A DNA stretch of 64,000 nt. It comes from Anthostomella pinea (taxonomy: Eukaryota > Ascomycota > Sordariomycetes > Xylariales > Xylariaceae). The position numbers were made by a program, and so were the translations under genes. This document shows, in pieces, positions 21,348 to 33,501 of the stretch (its first letter is position 1; each line of letters begins with the position of its first letter). The DNA lies in the NCBI GenBank assembly GCA_963556695.1, contig CAUWAG010000013.1:930001-994000 (forward strand). The letters run 5' to 3'. The notes under the pieces are model-generated. The model was not told the DNA's origin. It made no database searches and saw only the letters and a list, made by a program, of their open reading frames with translations.

Positions 21348-23268
21348 CTAAGATAGGGGAAGGGCAGGATAAGCGGGTTGGGAAGGTGGCCTGGAAGGAG
21401 AATCGACCTCCATGGAATCAGTGGACGCCGGGCTTCCTTCCTCGTAATCTCTGCGTCGGATGCGGTCGATAACGTATTCCCGAAGGTACTCGATCACACG
21501 GACATTCTCCAGCCACTCTTCGTAGGCTTGGTCTTCACGATTCTCGGCGCTCACCTCAGACTCAGCAGAAGGTGAACTGACCGAGGAGACGGCAGACTCC
21601 GAGGGCTTAGGAGTGCTTGAAGCCTCGCGGTCCTCGACCTGTCGAGGACCGGCAGCACGCTGGAGCATACCACCAGAGTAGCGGCGTCGAGTGTCTGTGT
21701 CAAAGTTGGGGCCTAGGGTCGACGTTGCCGATTGGCCGGGGTAGCCTGAGGTGACTGCGGGAAGGCTCGGGTATAGGGCCGTGGTGGTCGTGCTGTGACG
21801 AGTGGACGGTGAAAACCCAGATGAAGAGGCGGTGGGTGAGTGACCGGAGGTGTATGATACAGAGCTGGAAGGTGGCGTAACAGCTGGTGTGCCATTCGAG
21901 TGAGTCGACGAAACTGCAGTCAACGGTGAGGCTGCATGAGCTTGTGAATATCCGCCATGTTGCATGTGCGATGGAGCCGGGGCTGCCGAGTGAGGCGGGG
22001 AATGGCTGTGACGGAAGTTGAGAGGCATGTAGTGCGAACCAGGCTGATGAACTCCTGCGGCCGCCGCAGTGTTAGAGTTCTCGTAGACGGTGCTCTGCAT
22101 CTGCTCGAGAATCTGATCGATCTGAACCAGGTCGTTCTTGGTGCGGATATTGGGCATAGGCGGCAAGGCGTAGTGCTGGTAAGGGCCTTGACCGCCAGGA
22201 CCATCCACGCCGACGACAGCCGGAGCTGGCAAATACTCGGCACCGAGAGAGCCAGAGTGGATTGGCAGAGCACCGTGAAGAGGCATCAGTCGCTGGCTGA
22301 CCTGCTGGTACGATGCGGGATCGAGCTGGCGGCGCTTAGCATCGCTGAAGAACTCGTGCATTACATCGTAAGATCGCTTGCGAGAGTCGAACTCTGCAGC
22401 AGCTTGGTAGCCCATGTGGTCACCGCGACCACCGATAGCCTGGTAGTACATGGGAGCACCAAACGAGGGAGCTGCGTGATGCTGGTAGTAACTGCTAGAA
22501 TGACCGCTTTGATGGGTCGGCTGACCGTAGGCAGCCGTGTTAGTACGGATCTGGCCATTGTGATCATAGTAGCTGGAGGGAGCTACGAGGCGAATTAGCC
22601 TCAGGAATCAAGACAAGCATGGGAGCAGAAACGAAGTGGGAGCATACCTTTGCCTTGGGTTCTGTAGGCGCCGTTCATACCGCCGTTCATACCGCCATGT
22701 TGTTCGGGCGAGCGCACCAGGACGGAGTCATCGGCGTGGGTCTAGTTTTGGGAATCAGCCGATGCCCTACAGAACGGCTTGCCTGAGATGAGCTGATAGG
22801 AGTTACAAACCTTGACGTGCTTCTTCAGGTCCTGCGGGCGCTTGAATGACTTGCCGCAGAAGTCGCACTTGTGCGGTTTGAGCGGGACATGGACGCGGAT
22901 GTGCGACGTAATGTGATCACGTTTGACTGTGGTGATTCGACATTGAGCCCACTGGCACGTCAGGTTGAGATTGTTAGTGCTCTTCCGGCCAACATGCTTC
23001 TCGCAGATATGTTCCTGTCGCGAGAGTCAGATGGGCTGGACGTATTTTCTGTCATCGATTCCTAATAAGGACTTACATAAAGGATCTCGGCAGACATGAA
23101 CTTGTCGCCGCAGGTGGCCCATTTGCAGGTGAGGGAGGTGTCGTCGGCAGCGGGTGCACTCGACTGGGAGGTGGCGGTAGTCGTGGTCGAGGGCGCCGGC
23201 GTGGTGCCATTGGAAGTGGAACTCTCACCACCGGAGTGGGCCTGGTTGCTCTCGGGCGCAGCAGACAT
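21348..23268 (-). CDS. pacC: pH-response transcription factor PacC
   Basis: Exons (minus) are 23077-23268, 22811-23014, 22648-22741 and 21348-22582, giving 574 aa. Three C2H2 fingers lie near the N-terminus: the first ([19 protein letters not shown]) spans the first intron, the second reads CQWAQC ... HITSHIRVH, the third [17 protein letters not shown]. These are the PacC/Rim101 fingers, which bind GCCARG. Later come [20 protein letters not shown] and, near the C-terminus, [20 protein letters not shown], like the region needed for ambient-pH signalling and proteolytic control. Two YPxL motifs (YPSL and the terminal YPAL) fit binding of the Pal/Rim partner PalA. At alkaline pH PacC is cleaved and acts in the nucleus as activator of alkaline genes and repressor of acid genes. 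Start at 23268 fits the family; length is normal. Confidence 0.95.
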
Positions 23269-23689
23269 GGCTCTTTGAGGCGACCGAGGACGATCGAGGG
23301 CCTCAAAGGGGATGCTAGGTGTCACGTGGCGGGTGGTGAGGAAGGGAAGTTTATCCGGAGCCGAGGATGTGCCGAAGTTGTGCCTTAAATAGCTTTCCGC
23401 TGGGCTGGGCGTTGGTGGATGCGATGGGCAGGCGACAGGCTAGACCGAAACGGGACTGATGGGTGACTAAGTTCTTGGGGCTGAATGGGGAAGCGGCTTG
23501 GCTTTCTCTCTCTTACAACAATGGCAGAATGGGTATAGACTGGACAATGGACAACGTAGGCCAAAAAACCGTTGTTTCGAACGGGCAAATCCAACAGAGG
23601 GGAACAGACGAGACAGCGGACGTTGAAGAGAGGGACGGGCGGTTTATGTAAACTGGGCGTCGTCGCTGCCCTTATTATGGGCATTTGAC

Positions 23690-24774
23690 CTTGGCGATAT
23701 CCAGGCGGAAAGTCTTGGCAATGGGCCTATGCCTCGGGGGTGTAGCAGCTGCCACCCGATGATTGGCTCGCGCGGATGGCTGCGAAGGGGGTGCAAATGA
23801 GAAGCGTATTCCCGCCGAAAGGGTACCTGGGTCTACACCGCAGCGCCCCGCGAACACCAAGTCGCCCCTCATACCCGCGACAAGACCGCCAAGCAAATGC
23901 CAAGATATGCCAAGAGCTTGGCGCTCCTTGGCCGGGCTTGGCAGCAGTGATTGTCTCGTCGCTTGTGGCCCACCCAGCCTGCCCGTCTCTGCCCGTCTGC
24001 CCGTGACACCACTTCTGTCACTTCTGTCCACCTGCGAAAACCTAACCTTGGCTGTTTGGCCGCTGCTTGGCCGCCGGTTCCTCCTATGCCGAGACTCGAC
24101 TGCGCCCACCTCCCGTCTGCTGCTGCTCTTGGGCCTTGGCCCTCCAGCTCCTGCCCTCTTGGCGACTTCCTGCCCTCTTCCTCCCCTATTTGCATCATAT
24201 GTCAGAGTGCCATCCCTTGATCCGTCGTTGCAGCATCGCTTGCGTACATATTATTCGGAGTGTGGGACGGATGGCTGGCTGTACATACGGGACGAGTGGC
24301 TGCGCGCTTCTCGCAGTAGTAATCTGACATGACAATATGCTGTGACGAGTCATGCGATTTGCATCCCGTTCCCGTCATCTTGTTATTACGTCCTACCAGA
24401 GCCAGCCTGCCAGTCTACCCCCTAACTTCTGTCATCTTCTCTTCCTCCATTTTCCGTGATGCCAGGTGGGGGCATCAGTTAAATTTATTCAATTCTTCCA
24501 CGGTTGCTGACGCAGTCTTGACCGACGCTGGTCCACCCCGGTCAACTCTGGTGCCAATCTCTACGTCGTCGTTTTCGCCTCCCCTTCCTCCTCTTCCTCC
24601 GCCGTTGTCCTCAATAGTGTAGGAAGTGGCGGAGGAAGTCTTGGTATTCCTTGGTACCGTGGCTAAGGACAAGGTCATGGCTTGGGAGGCTTGGGAGGCT
24701 AGGAAGGTGTGATGCTGAGCATTCCGCCGTGAAGCCAAGCCTTGAGATTCCTCTCCGCCCGCCAAGTGCTTGGC
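23690..24774. promoter_or_regulatory. Cluster of PacC consensus sites upstream of pacC
   Basis: Fifteen exact GCCAAG/CTTGGC hexamers. Six are packed at 23888-23942, three forward (23888, 23899, 23909) then three reversed (23917, 23927, 23937). Others are at 23690, 23714, 24047, 24066, 24135, 24158, 24734, 24761 and 24769. GCCARG is the established PacC target, and about 0.5 would be expected by chance on both strands in 1.1 kb. The position upstream of pacC suggests autoregulation; this is inference from sites only. Confidence 0.75.
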
Positions 24775-26693
24775 CATGGACCGGCTCAATAGACCTTGGT
24801 AGTCGCCCATGTCCCGTACTATTGATGGTATGGTGCCTGGAGTTGCGGGATACCAAGCCTCTTGAAAGTGGGTTCACGTTATTGCATCCCTGGAACCGTT
24901 TGACTCATTGTTACTTGGCAGATGCTTCGAAAGCTTCTCCTTTCTGTCAAATGTCTCTGACCATCGCAGACGGATATGGAAGTTGAACTCCTCGGTTGCC
25001 CGAGTCCGGCAGCTGAGGCATCACATCTTTGAGCCCCAACATATGCCGTCGTTCTGGTTCATGGACATGGTTGATACACAAGAGCAGCCCTGCACAGATC
25101 CTTCGAGCCTACCGTACCCTGCAGTCAGACACGGGCATCCTGCAAATGGCCGATGAGCGAGGACGCATCTGGACCTTGGTGTTTCGCCGCAGAAGCTTCA
25201 ACACTACTCTGGCGCGACACCAAGTGCTGCGCCCGTGCTACATCTGCTAGCTGACGGTCGACAATCTATATGTAATAAGTCATCGCCACATGACGCACTG
25301 CTGAACCTTCTTCGGGGAGTCGTTCTGGACAGGGCTGTGTCCTCCAAACTTTATCATCTGCGATCGCGCAGAGACGAAAGGGTTCCAGACCACGCATCGG
25401 TCGTTCGCGAAGTCCAGAACCTTATGGATACGTATCTCTTTCCGATCCCACTTCAAGGCAGCTTTGATTGAATAGCATTGCTGGCCGGGCATTTGGTACT
25501 CAATGAAGCTGATGCACCAAAATCGGGTTGGTATCACACCCAATATCAGTCAGTACAAATGCAGGCATCTCTGTTGTCCTATATCTCGCATCAACACGAG
25601 AGGGTCATTCAGTATTGACACTTCGCATCTCTTCATCCTGGCTGATCTGCTATTTCACGCCAATAGCCAAGATTCACTTTGACAGTCTCGTCCAGTGTCA
25701 CGGCAATAAAATTGCCACAGTCACCCGTCGTAAGTCTCAGTTCCGCCCACTTCGAATCTTTCGTTTAGATGTTTCACCATGACGGAATGAGCATCCTAGA
25801 ATAAGCATGTATATAACAATAAGCCATCTTTGATGCTTACTCCAGCACGTTGTTTACATAGCTTCCAAATAGCCTCCAGATGTTCTGCCCCTTTGGTAAA
25901 GGGGGTCTTCAGTGTAGCTGACGAGCGCGACTACCCGATGCTCGAACATCATCTGAACTGCGGCTCTTTTATGATATCATCCAAGGTCTTTTCGCCGGCT
26001 CATGGCTCTTATCACTCTGCTCTATCCCGACCAAGCTTGGGTTGAACCTTCAAGAGTCCACGAAGTGGTTCTCGCCGACTACAACGAAGACGTCACTCGA
26101 CCGGCGTCAGGAATTTTGCCTCGCATTCGTTGCAACAAGGGTATCGACACAGACCGTGAACCCGCGGGCTTCTGTACGGTATACAACAGAGCAACCACCT
26201 CGTAGAGTGACGAAAGAAGGCTACTTTAAAAACAGGACTCTGGCGGCCCGTCTCATATTAAAGACATCACATGATCCCACCAGTCAGTCCTGGCATCACT
26301 TTTGTTCCTCTATCCAATCTTGGACTGCAGTATCATGAATCTCTCTCTAGCCAGTAAGTATACTTTGTGTGTGCAACGGTCGTGAACAGCGATCCGCCAG
26401 AACCAAGCATTCCCCAACCAACCAACCAACCTGCTCCTATGCCCCTATCTCAATTTCCATCCCCTATCACGCAATTCCCTACACCAGCATCCTTATCGCC
26501 GTCCTCCCCATTACCCTCCTTCATATTATCACCGCGTTTCCAATGGCTCTCACTCTCATTTCCATCGCCTCCCTTCTCAGCCTCACCGCCCTCCCCATCC
26601 CCATCCCCTTCCCCTTCCCCTTCCCCTTCCCCTTCCCCTCCGCCCATCCAACGCCCCCAGCGCCCTCGCCCGATGCGCCGCGCGGAGCTTCTT
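24775..26693. other. Intergenic, no recognisable gene
   Basis: About 1.9 kb with many short frames but no domain. A few stretches around 25090-25230 look faintly protein-like but break at once. A pyrimidine hexamer repeat lies at the right end. Confidence 0.45.
26605..26640. repeat. CCCCTT tandem repeat
   Basis: Five perfect CCCCTT units plus a partial one, in the 3' flank of the minus-strand gene at 26694. Confidence 0.9.
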
Positions 26694-27592
26694 CTACAGC
26701 CGCCGGCGCGCCTTATCTAGATGCCTCTGCGCCCTATTGCGCGCCCTCTCAGCTCTGCGCGCGGCGCGCTGCGCTTGCTGGATCTGACTCTGACTGTCTT
26801 GCTTCTCGCCTGGAGCTTCGTCTGCTGCTACCCCTTCTGTTGCTGTGGTTGTTGACGCGAGGGGTGATGAGGAGGGCGAGGAGGAAGAGGAAGATGATGA
26901 GGAGGAGGTAGAGCTGGACTGGGAGGTATAACCCGCACTGTCGCTGCCGATTTCATTCCAGTCGTCCCGGTCGAGCCTTGGATATTGTGTTGGCTGGGGG
27001 GCACTAGGACCTGCTTCTCCTTCTTCTTCTCTGCTGTGAGAGCTTGCGGCCCTGGCGGTGCTATCGTCATCGAGGCCACTATAACCAGCTTCCAAGCGTC
27101 CAGGGGCGTTCGTCCTCGTAGCAGGTCTTGTGCTCGACTCATAGTCCAAACGCGTGCTCGTGCCCTTATCCGCGGTCCTCGCACCGTCGGCCGCACCGTC
27201 CGCAAGAGGCCCCGGGTTCTCGAACTTGAGGTACTCGAGATAGAGGTCCTCGTCGTCCGACTCATCATCATCATAAACCGGCCCGTCGGGATCCAGGCTC
27301 TCGGTATCGGAAGAGGAGTCGGTGTCGAAGTCTTCATGAGGAGGGCTATTCTCGAAGGTGGCGCTCACTGGACGAGTCTCCCTCGGAATGTCCCCAGGGA
27401 ATGGTCCTCCGAGGGACAATGCTGGGAGGGCGTACCTGGATGGCCGCTCTCCTCATCGGGTCTACCACCAGCAGGAGCCGCTCTCCCATTCCCGTCATTC
27501 TCCCTGTCCTCGCGAATCGAGCCCAAGATGATCTCATCACCATCACCTCTAGCAGATGTTGAGACCGGTGGCGGTGTCAATCGATGTGGCAT
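26694..27592 (-). CDS. Acidic, Ser-rich hypothetical protein
   Basis: Exons (minus) are 27436-27592 and 26694-27367; the 68-bp intron has GTACGC and a GTCCAG acceptor and joins HP-VSATFENSPP in frame. The product is 276 aa. It is almost entirely disordered: an acidic stretch (DDDESDDEDLYLEYLKFENPG), a long Ser run, and a basic Ala/Arg-rich helical tail (QRAARRAERARNRAQRHLDK). No catalytic domain or membrane segment is seen. The acidic middle followed by a basic helix is common in nuclear proteins, but I cannot name a family. The first exon (MPHRLTPPPVSTSARGDGDE) supports a real start. Confidence 0.6.
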
Positions 27593-29247
27593 GGTTAGGT
27601 ACTTATATATTCCAGCCGTGTGTCTGCAATAGGTATATCCAGATAGATTACCGGAATCAGGAATGAAACTTCGGGCTGCTGGAATGCGTATGCGTATGAC
27701 GATCGAGAATCGGGGCAAGCAAGCAGATTGCCCACCGAACTTGAAAATGTTTGTATTTATGTATTTTCCGAGAATGGATCTATCTATAGAAGCAAAGCTG
27801 CTGCTGCATTGTGCGCACTATTCGCCCACTCACGCTGTGTGCCTCTGTGTGTATACGTGTATACAGCGGTCTGCTTGACGACCGGATATTCACCCCTCCA
27901 TTGTCACCGCCGTCCGCTCTTGGAATTCATTGTGTTGACCCAGATCTCATTGACCCTCACTCGACCGGGTCTGATTTGGCAGCCAAACAGGCAACACATC
28001 AGTGAGTCAATCAGTCTCCTCTAAGATGAAGGGTCATTCCGAAACCACATAACCTCGCGATGACTTCAATGGTAGCTCGCGCTGAACAGAGCCCGTATGA
28101 TACAGACACGGAATGCAAGGCATTTCCAGAAAAGTCTTGTGTTCAAGAAGCAGACTTCAGCCGACGAATGGCACCAGTCCAAGCCCCAGCGAAATTCTAC
28201 AAGGCAATCTCACATGACATTCATAACACCATCAGTCACATAATTATCAAGAACATCATTTTGGGACGGAAGATTGATGCTTTTCATTCTGTGAGTACCA
28301 AGTCTCAGGAAGCTAGAGCTCATCCAACGATCCTCAAAAAGGGGATTTGGGGTTGTTTATAATTTTCACCGAACCTGATCCCAGGGTCATGAAGTCGTTT
28401 CATCATTGTTTGAGATCGTTGCCATGCCGAGCACAACAGATCTGACCAGGTCCATCTAATCCATCATCTCTCTCTTTCTCGCCAAAAACCGGCTATTAAT
28501 GGTCATCATAATCCAGCTAACTGTGCCAAAGGCCAAGATAAGGTATCAATACCGCTCGCCTGATATTCGTCTTCGCTCCAAAACGTGCCAACAATTAGTG
28601 TATAGGGGTGCTATCGCGGAACATGTGATAATTGCTTGTCTCATGGTTGAGATCCGTCGAGGGCTGAAAGATTTCCCCGCGAATGCTGTTGAAGCGGGGG
28701 TAGCTCTGCTATGGGTAAATGGTGAAATGGGTATGGTATGTAGTCGCAAAAAGGGTATAGGTTCGGTTCTGTGAAATATGTCGTCAAGAGTACCTCAAGA
28801 GACCGAGCGCACGAGGATGACCAAGGCTCGAGGTCGTCAAATACCACATGGTTGGAAACGGTGAATGTCACAAGGCGGCATGCCAGAGACCGGTCACAAG
28901 TTTTCGTAAAGTCATAGAGTGGAAAGGGAAGAGAGGAACGGTAGAGACTCGAACCTCTCGCAACGAAGATTAACATCCCACCTCCAGGGTCGAAAGTACG
29001 CAGTGTGATGGTGGCCAGATGTGCAGAATCCGTAGCTTCTCCAGAAAGAGATATGGATGATTTGAGTTAACCCACAATGCCAAAGACGCCGTTGTCGGAC
29101 AGGGAAGAAGCCGCATGATGATCTTGACCAAGAGAAACGCCGCCTCAATCCGGGAGAAAGACGCAAAAAATCAGTACCGCCTGCCGTGCTATCCATGCTA
29201 GTCCGTCCAAACCGGATGTTCCTTCAACGCCATCAGTGCATGATTGT
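27593..29247. other. Intergenic, no recognisable gene
   Basis: 1.65 kb. Frames at 28060-28362 and 28499-28774 were examined and show no family. A B-box-like word near 28940 on the minus strand does not fold into a tRNA. Confidence 0.45.
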
Positions 29248-30336
29248 TTATACAGAACCAAGCTGCAGGAGAGCCTGGATAGCCTCGCGCTCTTGGATAT
29301 TAGGGGAGGCGGCCAACGCATCCATATCGATGTTGTCGAGTCGAGGCTGCCGAAGCATTCCGGAGCTCGTGGAGAAAGATCGGTAGCCGCCAGGGTTATA
29401 TACACCGGATGAAAGAAAGTTGGGAGCTTGGCGAGCCGCCTCTGCTGGACTGGAGTACGAGCCCGCCCGTAGAGCAGCAGCTCCGACGGCAGCCCAGTCC
29501 TCGTCGTCGGTCGCGTCGTCAGGGTCGTCATCCATCATGTCTTCGTCGAACACCTCAGAGCAGGATGCTGAAGCAGGCCCATCCATGGAATCGAGGGACA
29601 TCTTATCCGCCTCATTCTCCAGCATGGTGATATCTTGGTCGTCATGAGAGAAGGCTGCTGAGTTGCCGTCACTAACGGCGCGAGCATTCAGTCGGGGTCG
29701 ACCGGCATTCCATGCCGCAACTTTTGCGATCGGGATGCTGGTTGGACAGGAGCCTGGGTTGCCTGTGCCAGATGGCTGTTGCGTGGCAGCTGGCTGGCCC
29801 CTTCGCTTGCCATCCCATCGGCCCCATCCAACCTTCTCGAATTCAACGTCACCGTTCACTCCTGCGCCGTCGATGCCGTGTCCCTGTCCACGTCCTTCGA
29901 GGGCCGCAACTACTAGTCTCCTGGCCTTTGGTGGAGCTATGCCAGCAAAGCCGGGGACTGATGTGGTCAGGTAGCCCGTTATGTGACGGATGGCCAAAGG
30001 GCCGTGGTTCAGGAGGATCTCGGGGAGGTGGAACTTGGCGAGGAGAGCGGGTGTGATGTCTCCGGCAGCCTCGAAGGCAGGCGACGCGCCCGGGTTGGAT
30101 TCGACGGCCTCGTGGAGGTCCAGGTCCGAGTCGACAGGGTCGATCCTAGCCTTCTGCAGGCGGGCCTTGAGGCCGTGGGCAGGCAGCGCAGGTGACATGG
30201 AGTTGGGGGGAGTCGGGAGGGGATGTCGTGTCACAGGGACGCTCTGGGCGGCCGCTACAGCAGTGAAGTTGTCTCGGCCGCCGGTGGAGGTCTTTGGGAT
30301 ATCGCGAACAGCGGTAGCGGATGCCATGGTTGCCAT
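29248..30336 (-). CDS. Sin3-binding, Stb3-like transcription factor
   Basis: A single exon of 362 aa. The conserved block at residues ~92-152 (ITPALLAKFHLPEILLNHGP ... ITGYLTTSVPGFAGI ... KARRLVVAALEG) is the Stb3 domain. In yeast Stb3 binds the ribosomal RNA processing element in ribosome-biogenesis promoters and recruits Sin3 histone deacetylase, linking growth signals to gene expression. The rest is low-complexity with an acidic stretch (FDEDMMDDDPDDATDDEDW) and a short conserved C-terminus (NIQEREAIQALLQLGSV). Start could be the first or second Met (MATMASATAV), which lie close together. Function in this fungus is inferred from family only. Confidence 0.85.
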   Translation of the reverse strand: MATMASATAVRDIPKTSTGGRDNFTAVAAAQSVPVTRHPLPTPPNSMSPALPAHGLKARLQKARIDPVDSDLDLHEAVESNPGASPAFEAAGDITPALLAKFHLPEILLNHGPLAIRHITGYLTTSVPGFAGIAPPKARRLVVAALEGRGQGHGIDGAGVNGDVEFEKVGWGRWDGKRRGQPAATQQPSGTGNPGSCPTSIPIAKVAAWNAGRPRLNARAVSDGNSAAFSHDDQDITMLENEADKMSLDSMDGPASASCSEVFDEDMMDDDPDDATDDEDWAAVGAAALRAGSYSSPAEAARQAPNFLSSGVYNPGGYRSFSTSSGMLRQPRLDNIDMDALAASPNIQEREAIQALLQLGSV

Positions 30337-33300
30337 CTTGGATGTTGGATACTTCGAAACGTGCCTGTAGAGTAAAGCGACACAGGGTCAGTACCGACCT
30401 TGTGAATGAGGATTTTGTGCAACGCGTCAAGCCCGAGCGAGTCACTCAGGCAGAGTTGGGTAATGGGTGGTTGAGTCACTTACAGGAGTCCGAAGTAGGC
30501 ACAGGGGATGGCGATGGATAATCTTGGAGTCGACGGGAATGCGACAACAAAGATCGGATGGACAGGTTGGCAGCGCTGACGCGATTATCTTGACTGTGAC
30601 AAGAAGGGATTCTTGGTTGCAGAGATGTGGTGTTGCTTGTGTTGCTTGTGGTGATGAACGAAAGGAGAGACGAACTGGGAAGTGAGCGGCGACAGCGATT
30701 TAGTAATGGAATGCCCGTGGAATGGCATCCGCTGCGCATGCGCCTGCAAGGTGCCCGTGTACGTACCTCCCTATTAACAAAGGGCAGTCATCAGTCATTA
30801 GTCATTACAGGTAGTCCGACATCCGACAGGGCCACTGCTAATACCGAAACAGGTATCCATGGTAGGTATCGCTGTACCTCTGATTACCTGGCTTTGTTCC
30901 TAGCCATGTCAAACCAAGGCATCGGGCATTCATTCATTGATCAATCAGAACGCCTGGGCCACAGGATGCACACACCTGCTCGATTGCTCAAGCAACATTG
31001 GTGCATTGCAACCACCAGTGGGGGTGACTATAGTAGTCAAGCGTCCAAAAGGGGGAGCGTGATCGACGATCGAGCAGATGTGACCAGATGACCCACCTCT
31101 GAACTACTATACACACGCCCCGTAACTAATGCCACCACTGTCGGCCGATAAGGAGACGGGTTGAATAAATATTGTATGGCCAAACTCTGGTGATTCCATC
31201 CAAACAAATGCAAGGCCACAATCACCATGGAGGTTGTTGTAGTCTGATGCCAGCTTAGTAGCAGTAGGACCTCTGTGTACTGACAGGCTGATGATGAGTA
31301 GGCGTCGTCGTGGTAATTGGAATATTGATACATGATTTGTTAGACTGTCAGACAATTGTAAGAGTGATGTCCAGCTGACGGTGGGCTGAATGATCCTTGT
31401 GTAAAGTGTGTCAGTGAGCCCTAATAATAAGCCTTCAGCACGATTTGAAGCAACCCGCCGTCAGAATACCTCAGCTGTGCATCCCCAAGGCCGCACGGAT
31501 ACTAATTCTGGCTTGGTAAAGTGCTAATGTCGTTAGACCAGATCGATAATGGGGTGTGAGTGAAGGTCGTGCGTGTGGCCTTATCATCCGCTCTCATTGG
31601 AGGAAAAGGGGTCACAAGGGAGACGTTGCAAAGCGTGGGGCAATTGATGAAGGTAGTAGATCACCCGCCATAGACAAGAGTGTTGCTTGCTTGCCGCATA
31701 AATGACCATATATTATATCTGCAACCTGAACCTGTCAGTCGATTGGAAGCACGTCGCCTTCTACATGCCTTTGTTTCCTCCCGTGCACCTCTTTGTCCCG
31801 ACTGTGTGGCTAGGTTTCCTGGAGACGCCCGGGCGGCTTCGTCTAGTGAACGATGACGTCGGCGCAGTGTTGCAGCTTGTTAGATCCCTCCTAAACTGAC
31901 CCGACGCGTGGGTAGCTCGCACCTATGTACGGGTAACAGCAGTTGCAGCGAGATGCCAGAACAAGCCAAACGCACCATTGCGCAGAGGCCCGTGGGATGT
32001 GGCATTATTAGGACTGGCTTCCATGCCCGCAGTAGGCGTGTGTGGGGAGACTACCCGTCATTTCGACCTGATGTGGAGGGCAGCTAGGTAAACCAACAAC
32101 CGACAACCGATCCCAGCCATTATTGACCCGACCAAAAGCGGCGAGATAGCAACGTGATATGGAAAGTGCCCAGCCCCAGCCTGGCAAGACAGGATCCTTG
32201 GTATCCGGTATCTGGTATCTGAGGTCTGAAGAGACGACGTAGGTACTGGTAGGTAGTATTGGAAACCACCTCGGACCGGAGAGACACGGCTGAGACTCTG
32301 CTCTGGATCCTTCTATCTGACAATGCTCCTCTGTCGGCTGTGCTAATGGATTCGTGTACCTACATCAACGAGACCACATCACCTGGTACCTTGCCGGCTG
32401 ACCGTAAGCAGCAAGTCGTTGAGCTCCGGGCTCGCGCCACAAGCGCCTTTAGTGAGTGACACATGCGGTCGGAGACTCGACGTCTGACGTCCGACATCTC
32501 TACGATTGTGTGTGTGTACGTTAGGACTGCTCACGTTGCACAAATACTTGGTTGTGATTGGCCAATAACCAACCATATACAGTGCAAGGTACTGTATGTC
32601 GTCCAGTCGGTTTATTACTGAATTCCCCAGTTCAACCGAACGTCCCTTTCCACTGCTTGACTTCAAGGCAGGAATGTGGCCATTGTCGAGACAGCAGGTC
32701 TAAGTATTTTGATTTTAGGCCGTGCTCTCGCGATAACCTCCATCCTCGCTGAGAAAGTCACGATAATCGTTTCGAGAACCAGTGCTGTCCTGCGAGAGGA
32801 ACTGCGCTCGATCAGCTAGGAACGGATGGCTGGGCTGTGTGTCTTGGTCGTATCGGTCGTGTGCTTCGGTCGTACGCGAACACGAAATCTGTGAATGGTA
32901 GCCATCAATGAGGGATTTGCAGCTTGCATATGCCTCGGACTGTCAAAAGCTCGCCTACCCCGCCACGACGCACTCTCGCGGCGACGCCCCATCATCCAGT
33001 GTCATTTCCCCACGTTGCAGGATGAGGCGATGGCACACCATCCGGCGGCATGCTTCAAGGCTACTTTAGTCAGTCGTCGCACTCAGACCCCCACTTCTGA
33101 TATCGGCTTATATGATAGAGCCCATTGAGGTAAGGTACGGGGTAACGAAGCTTGTAGTTGACGTTCTTTCTGCTTCATGAGTGCATACCTGACCCTCTCC
33201 CGCAAGGGTTGTCACCAAACGGTTCTGCCTGAAGTACGTCTTGCAACATAAGGATATCTTGCATGAGCGTATAGCGGAAACGCCGATACTCGGAGGAGCC

Positions 33301-33501
33301 GAGGTCCTGCAGGGTGCCCCTGATAACAGTTATGCGAGCTGCAGTGCCTGCTGACGACAGCTTCTTTGCAGCCGGTTGGGCTACCTCGAAACCACTCAAG
33401 CGATAAGCTGTGTTCTGGGTGCGCTCGCCTCATCATTATCCATGTTCAACGGACCATAGGAGCAACGTAACAGACACCAACATGGTCTTCTCGTGATATC
33501 T
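30337..33501. other. 3.2-kb intergenic region
   Basis: It holds the upstream region of the Stb3-like gene and the 3' flank of TOP3. I see no conserved coding exon. Several pyrimidine-rich and TA/GGTA-rich stretches look like ordinary promoter or leader DNA. Confidence 0.45.

Noticed and set aside
21957..22598. 213-codon plus-strand frame over pacC
   Set aside because: It is a shadow of the GC-biased pacC exon and has no domain.
28900..29000. Possible tRNA on the minus strand (GGTTCGAGTCTC)
   Set aside because: The T-arm does not pair and no acceptor or anticodon stem can be built.
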